From assembly GCA_002308155.1 (NCBI GenBank), contig DBVQ01000039.1, positions 1 through 24,157 on the forward strand: a DNA stretch of 24,157 nucleotides, in the 5' to 3' direction. Numbering within the stretch: position 1 is the stretch's first letter; every line of letters starts with the position of its first letter. Of this stretch, positions 21,982 through 24,157 are shown one piece after another. Source of the stretch: Christensenella sp. UBA1260. Lineage in GTDB: Bacteria > Bacillota > Clostridia > Christensenellales > CAG-917. A program made the position numbers and the translations under genes. The notes under the pieces were generated by a model that had not been told where the DNA came from, searched no databases, and was given only the letters and a program-made list of their open reading frames with translations.

Positions 21982-23397
21982 ATGGGCAAAAAGAAAGAAT
22001 TGACAATTGAACAAAATATTGACGAGCAAATCGTTGAACAACAAGCTGCGGACGAACCTGTTGAAACACAGCAGGTGCTTGACGACGCTCCTGCTCAAGA
22101 GCTTGAACTTGTTGAGCAAGAAGTTGCAGACGAGGCGCAGGATGCAGAGACGCCGGCAAGTGAAGAGTCTAATGACGAACAAGCTGTTGTTGCCTCTGAA
22201 AACGTTTCTGAAGATGCGGCTCAAAAGCCGGTGGGAAAGGCAAAAAGAAAGAGACGCAAAATCTACGAGTTTGACCTCCACAAAGATATACGATATCGCG
22301 GGCCGTTTTCATATAGATGGCTCAGGATTTTTGCATGGGTTTCCATCGTTGCGGCGCAGGCGGCACTTATTTTGTCGCTGGGCATAAAGGTTGATGCAAA
22401 TCTTGCCAAAAACTTCACGGGCTTTGCGGGATTTTTGCAGATTGTTGGCACAATGTCCGTTCCGCTTTTCTTGATGGCAAACTTTGCGCTCATCATAAAT
22501 GCGAAAAACGGCTACAAGCGTTTGATTGCTGCATATGCGTTTATGTCGCTTGTGATATTCTCGCTGTTTATGCTCATCTATCAACGCTATTTGCTGGGCA
22601 TAATGAAGATGCTCACCGAAGGGTCGGACAAGTCCCCGCAGGAATACTTCCAAATGCTGTTCTCGGCATTCTCAACGAGCGGCTTCTTGTCATTCAACAT
22701 CTTTATAGATTTGTTTTTGTGCACGTTGTTTACATTCTTTGTCAACTACAATCCAAAAAAGGTGTTTGTCGGCAAGAAAATCATTATTTTCAGATTGTTT
22801 GCATTGTTGCCGGTGGCGTATGAGATTGTTTCGTTTACACTTAAAGCCCTTTGCGTTTTGAAGGATGGATTTACATTGCCGCTCTATGTGGCGCCGTTCC
22901 TCACAACAAAACCGCCGCTTACGTTTGTTGTGTTTATCGTCCTTGCTTTCTTCATTAAGGGCAGAGAAAGGATGTTCTTGAAACGTGGCAGAACGGATGA
23001 AGAATACGGAGTGTTTTTGAAGACGAACCTCAATTCGTTGCACTTCTCAATCGCGGCAAGCGTGTGCATGATTGTTGCGGCGATTCTTGATATCATTTTA
23101 TTACTCATTGTGGGTGTGGCATTGATTCCGGATGGGACAACGGAAGAGGCTTTGGCTCAAGCATACCTTACCGGTCTCCAAATGGCAAATGAACTCGGGT
23201 TTGGAAAGAGCATTCCGCTTTTGCTTGTAGTCCCGTTTATCATGCTGTTCTCTTACACGCGTACACACGCGCCATCTGCAATCGATATGATAATCCCAAA
23301 CATCGGTATGATTGCTTTTGTAATCTGCTATGTTGAAGGGTTCTACCAATTCATTTTGAGATTGCCGACTATAATTGGTGGCATGATTGGTGGTTAA
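21982..23397 (+). CDS. Unrecognised polytopic membrane protein with acidic disordered N-terminus
   Basis: A 471-residue protein I cannot assign to a family. Residues 8-80 are Glu/Asp/Gln/Ala-rich and probably disordered. A basic patch follows (KAKRKRRK, 86-93). About eight or nine hydrophobic helices then fill residues 113-460, separated by short loops, one of them charged (KGRERMFLKRGRTDEEYG, 326-343). The positive patch before the first helix suggests a cytoplasmic N-terminus. The ATG starts two bases after the second PII stop, so it belongs to the DUF1538-PII operon. Its tail charge could offer a docking surface for the basic PII extension. Role unknown; a transporter partner is a guess. 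Confidence 0.75.
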   Translation: MGKKKELTIEQNIDEQIVEQQAADEPVETQQVLDDAPAQELELVEQEVADEAQDAETPASEESNDEQAVVASENVSEDAAQKPVGKAKRKRRKIYEFDLHKDIRYRGPFSYRWLRIFAWVSIVAAQAALILSLGIKVDANLAKNFTGFAGFLQIVGTMSVPLFLMANFALIINAKNGYKRLIAAYAFMSLVIFSLFMLIYQRYLLGIMKMLTEGSDKSPQEYFQMLFSAFSTSGFLSFNIFIDLFLCTLFTFFVNYNPKKVFVGKKIIIFRLFALLPVAYEIVSFTLKALCVLKDGFTLPLYVAPFLTTKPPLTFVVFIVLAFFIKGRERMFLKRGRTDEEYGVFLKTNLNSLHFSIAASVCMIVAAILDIILLLIVGVALIPDGTTEEALAQAYLTGLQMANELGFGKSIPLLLVVPFIMLFSYTRTHAPSAIDMIIPNIGMIAFVICYVEGFYQFILRLPTIIGGMIGG

Positions 23398-23410
23398 TTC
23401 AAGTTTTTGA

Positions 23411-23439
23411 TTGACTATCAAAACATATATTGATAAAAT
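23411..23439 (+). promoter_or_regulatory. Promoter for the small membrane protein
   Basis: TTGACT (23411-23416) and TAAAAT (23434-23439) are 17 bp apart, each matching five of six consensus bases. The -35 sits between the arms of an inverted repeat, TTTTGAT (23405-23411) and ATCAAAA (23417-23423), which could be an operator. The start codon is 30 bp downstream. Confidence 0.65.
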
Positions 23440-23469
23440 ACAGTTAATTATTTAAAAGGAGATATATTT

Positions 23470-23877
23470 ATGAAAAATGCATCAAAAGCAATGTACACAA
23501 TCGGTAGAATATTCAATATCATTGCGCTTATTGGTATGATTATCGTTTTGATTGTTGGCATCGTACTTATAGCAAAAGATGGAACAGCAGTTGTACAAGA
23601 TGAAAACGGAGTTGACGTTGAAGTCTCCAGCAGAGCACTTGGCATCATACTGCTCAGTATCGGCTTAGCGTTCTCAGTGGTTTATGTTGTTCTTTTCCTC
23701 CTTGCAGGTCATGCAAGCAAGGCTCTAAACAATGGCAGGAAGGACAATGTTCCACACGTCATTATGATTATCATCGGCGTGTTTGGAGATATCTTCTATT
23801 TGCTCGGCGGCATCTTCGGACTTGTCGCAGAACATGAAGAAGCTGATGCTCCAAAAGAAGACACCCCACAAGAATAA
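23470..23877 (+). CDS. Small three-helix membrane protein, function unknown
   Basis: A 135-residue protein with three clear hydrophobic helices (about residues 15-36, 56-78 and 95-118). A polar loop between the first two contains DENGVDVEVSS. The C-terminus is acidic (EHEEADAPKEDTPQE). The pattern resembles small DUF4064-like membrane proteins, but I cannot confirm a family. A very strong AAAAGGAGATATA ribosome site (23454-23466) and its own promoter suggest high, separate expression from the operon before it. An intrinsic terminator follows 12 nt after the stop. Confidence 0.75.
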   Translation: MKNASKAMYTIGRIFNIIALIGMIIVLIVGIVLIAKDGTAVVQDENGVDVEVSSRALGIILLSIGLAFSVVYVVLFLLAGHASKALNNGRKDNVPHVIMIIIGVFGDIFYLLGGIFGLVAEHEEADAPKEDTPQE

Positions 23878-23889
23878 TCAACAATTTAC

Positions 23890-23926
23890 AAAAAACACGA
23901 ACTCGCATCCCGAGTTCGTGTTTTTT
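23890..23926. terminator. Intrinsic terminator after the small membrane protein
   Basis: Positions 23890-23905 and 23911-23926 form a perfect 16-bp stem (AAAAAACACGAACTCG and its complement) with a 5-nt loop. The right arm ends in six T's. It would act on the plus strand and, by symmetry, may also stop minus-strand transcription from the tRNA side. Confidence 0.85.
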
Positions 23927-23954
23927 ATTGTTGCAAGTCTGTATCCGCAAAAAA

Positions 23955-23973
23955 ACGAACCTCATGGGTTCGT
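23955..23973 (-). terminator. Second terminator-like hairpin, minus-strand U-tract
   Basis: ACGAACC (23955-23961) and GGTTCGT (23967-23973) pair over a 5-nt loop. On the minus strand seven U's follow (plus 23948-23954 region of A's). It lies just beyond a tRNA-like CCA end on that strand, as the terminator of the real tRNA does. Confidence 0.55.
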
Positions 23974-23985
23974 ATTATTTTTGTT

Positions 23986-24100
23986 TGGTGCAGATGACCG
24001 CAAGCGAAGGGAGTGGCAAGCGCAAAGCATTTGCCAAAACCGAGCGCAGAGGACGAGCCGCAACAGGCACACGCAATAGCGTGGTTTGTCTATGACAAAT
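23986..24100. other. Hairpin-rich non-coding stretch with a tRNA 3'-end-like sequence
   Basis: No convincing gene is present. TGGTGCAGATGACCG (23986-24000) matches 13 of 15 bases of the true tRNA 3' end at 24133-24147, but the sequence beyond it cannot form a T-arm. Further stems are GGCAAG/TTTGCC (24015-24035), CACGC/GCGTG (24070-24083) and TTTGTC/GACAAA (24085-24099). It could be a decayed tRNA end, a dispersed palindromic repeat or a small structured RNA. Confidence 0.45.
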
Positions 24101-24101
24101 A

Positions 24102-24129
24102 AAAGAAGACTCGGGTTCGAGTCTTCTTT
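24102..24129 (-). terminator. Intrinsic terminator of the minus-strand tRNA
   Basis: AAAGAAGACTCG (24102-24113) and CGAGTCTTCTTT (24118-24129) form a perfect 12-bp stem with a 4-nt loop. Read on the minus strand it comes three bases after the tRNA CCA and is followed by further U's. Confidence 0.75.
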
Positions 24130-24132
24130 GCC

Positions 24133-24157
24133 TGGTGCGGATGACAGGACTTGAACC
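24133..24157 (-). tRNA. tRNA 3' portion (possibly tRNA-Leu), rest outside window
   Basis: On the minus strand the last 25 bases read as a T-loop core GGTTCAAGTCC, a T-stem half CCTGT, an acceptor half CATCCGC, discriminator A and an encoded CCA. This implies a 5' acceptor strand GCGGATG. Discriminator A and such an acceptor fit several bacterial tRNA-Leu, but the anticodon is not visible, so identity is a guess. The tRNA call itself is strong. Confidence 0.85.

Noticed and set aside
23986..24060. A second intact tRNA on the minus strand
   Set aside because: Only the CCA end and acceptor half resemble a tRNA; no T-arm pairing and no matching 5' acceptor strand can be found.
23783..24079. 98-codon plus-strand frame through the terminators near the right end
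   Set aside because: It starts inside the small membrane protein gene and runs through two hairpin terminators; the product is basic and featureless.

Overview
The window reads as a piece of an anaerobic, low-to-moderate-GC Firmicutes (Clostridia-like) chromosome. The support is LuxS, strong AAGGAG/GGAGATA ribosome sites, sigma-A-type promoters, a YitT protein, and family assignments typical of uncultured gut Clostridia. Species cannot be fixed from sequence alone. I see no phage, insertion sequence, integrase or CRISPR array. Nearly all genes lie on the plus strand. The exceptions are a yitT-like gene and a partial tRNA at the right edge.

Region 1 (1-14318) is a long, tightly packed plus-strand run. 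It begins with the 3' end of luxS. Seven GNAT acetyltransferase domains follow within about 11.5 kb, interleaved with single-step enzymes: a lipoprotein HAD phosphatase, a threonine aldolase, an M13 zinc peptidase, an asparaginase, a flavin reductase-like protein and an SLC13/ArsB-type permease. Gaps are mostly 0-30 nt and several starts overlap the previous stop. Three ORFs are in-frame fusions of domains I know mainly as separate proteins: a FlaR/adenylate-kinase-like P-loop protein with a radical SAM enzyme, a RimJ-type GNAT with a SAM methyltransferase, and a GNAT with a YjjG-like HAD phosphatase. A YdeI/OmpD-associated family gene between the second and third is broken by one in-frame TAA. 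An internal promoter precedes the threonine aldolase, and a clear hairpin terminator closes the region.

Region 2 (14361-18372) starts with a good promoter. It carries a DUF362 protein, a DnaQ-like exonuclease with a BRCT-like segment and a Lys-rich tail, galM (overlapping the exonuclease by 41 nt) and a hexapeptide-repeat acetyltransferase. It ends at a bidirectional terminator shared with the convergent yitT-like gene.

Region 3 (19353-23926) holds the most promising candidate system. An AT-rich divergent intergenic region leads into a tandem-repeat DUF1538 membrane protein, two divergent PII-like proteins, and a 471-residue membrane protein I do not recognise, all closely coupled. A three-helix small membrane protein with its own promoter follows. 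The arrangement suggests a membrane transporter or sensor controlled by a pair of PII-type regulators.

Region 4 (23878-24157) is a hairpin-rich non-coding stretch. It contains an apparent second copy of a tRNA 3' terminus and ends in a truncated minus-strand tRNA (leucine is my best guess) with its terminator.
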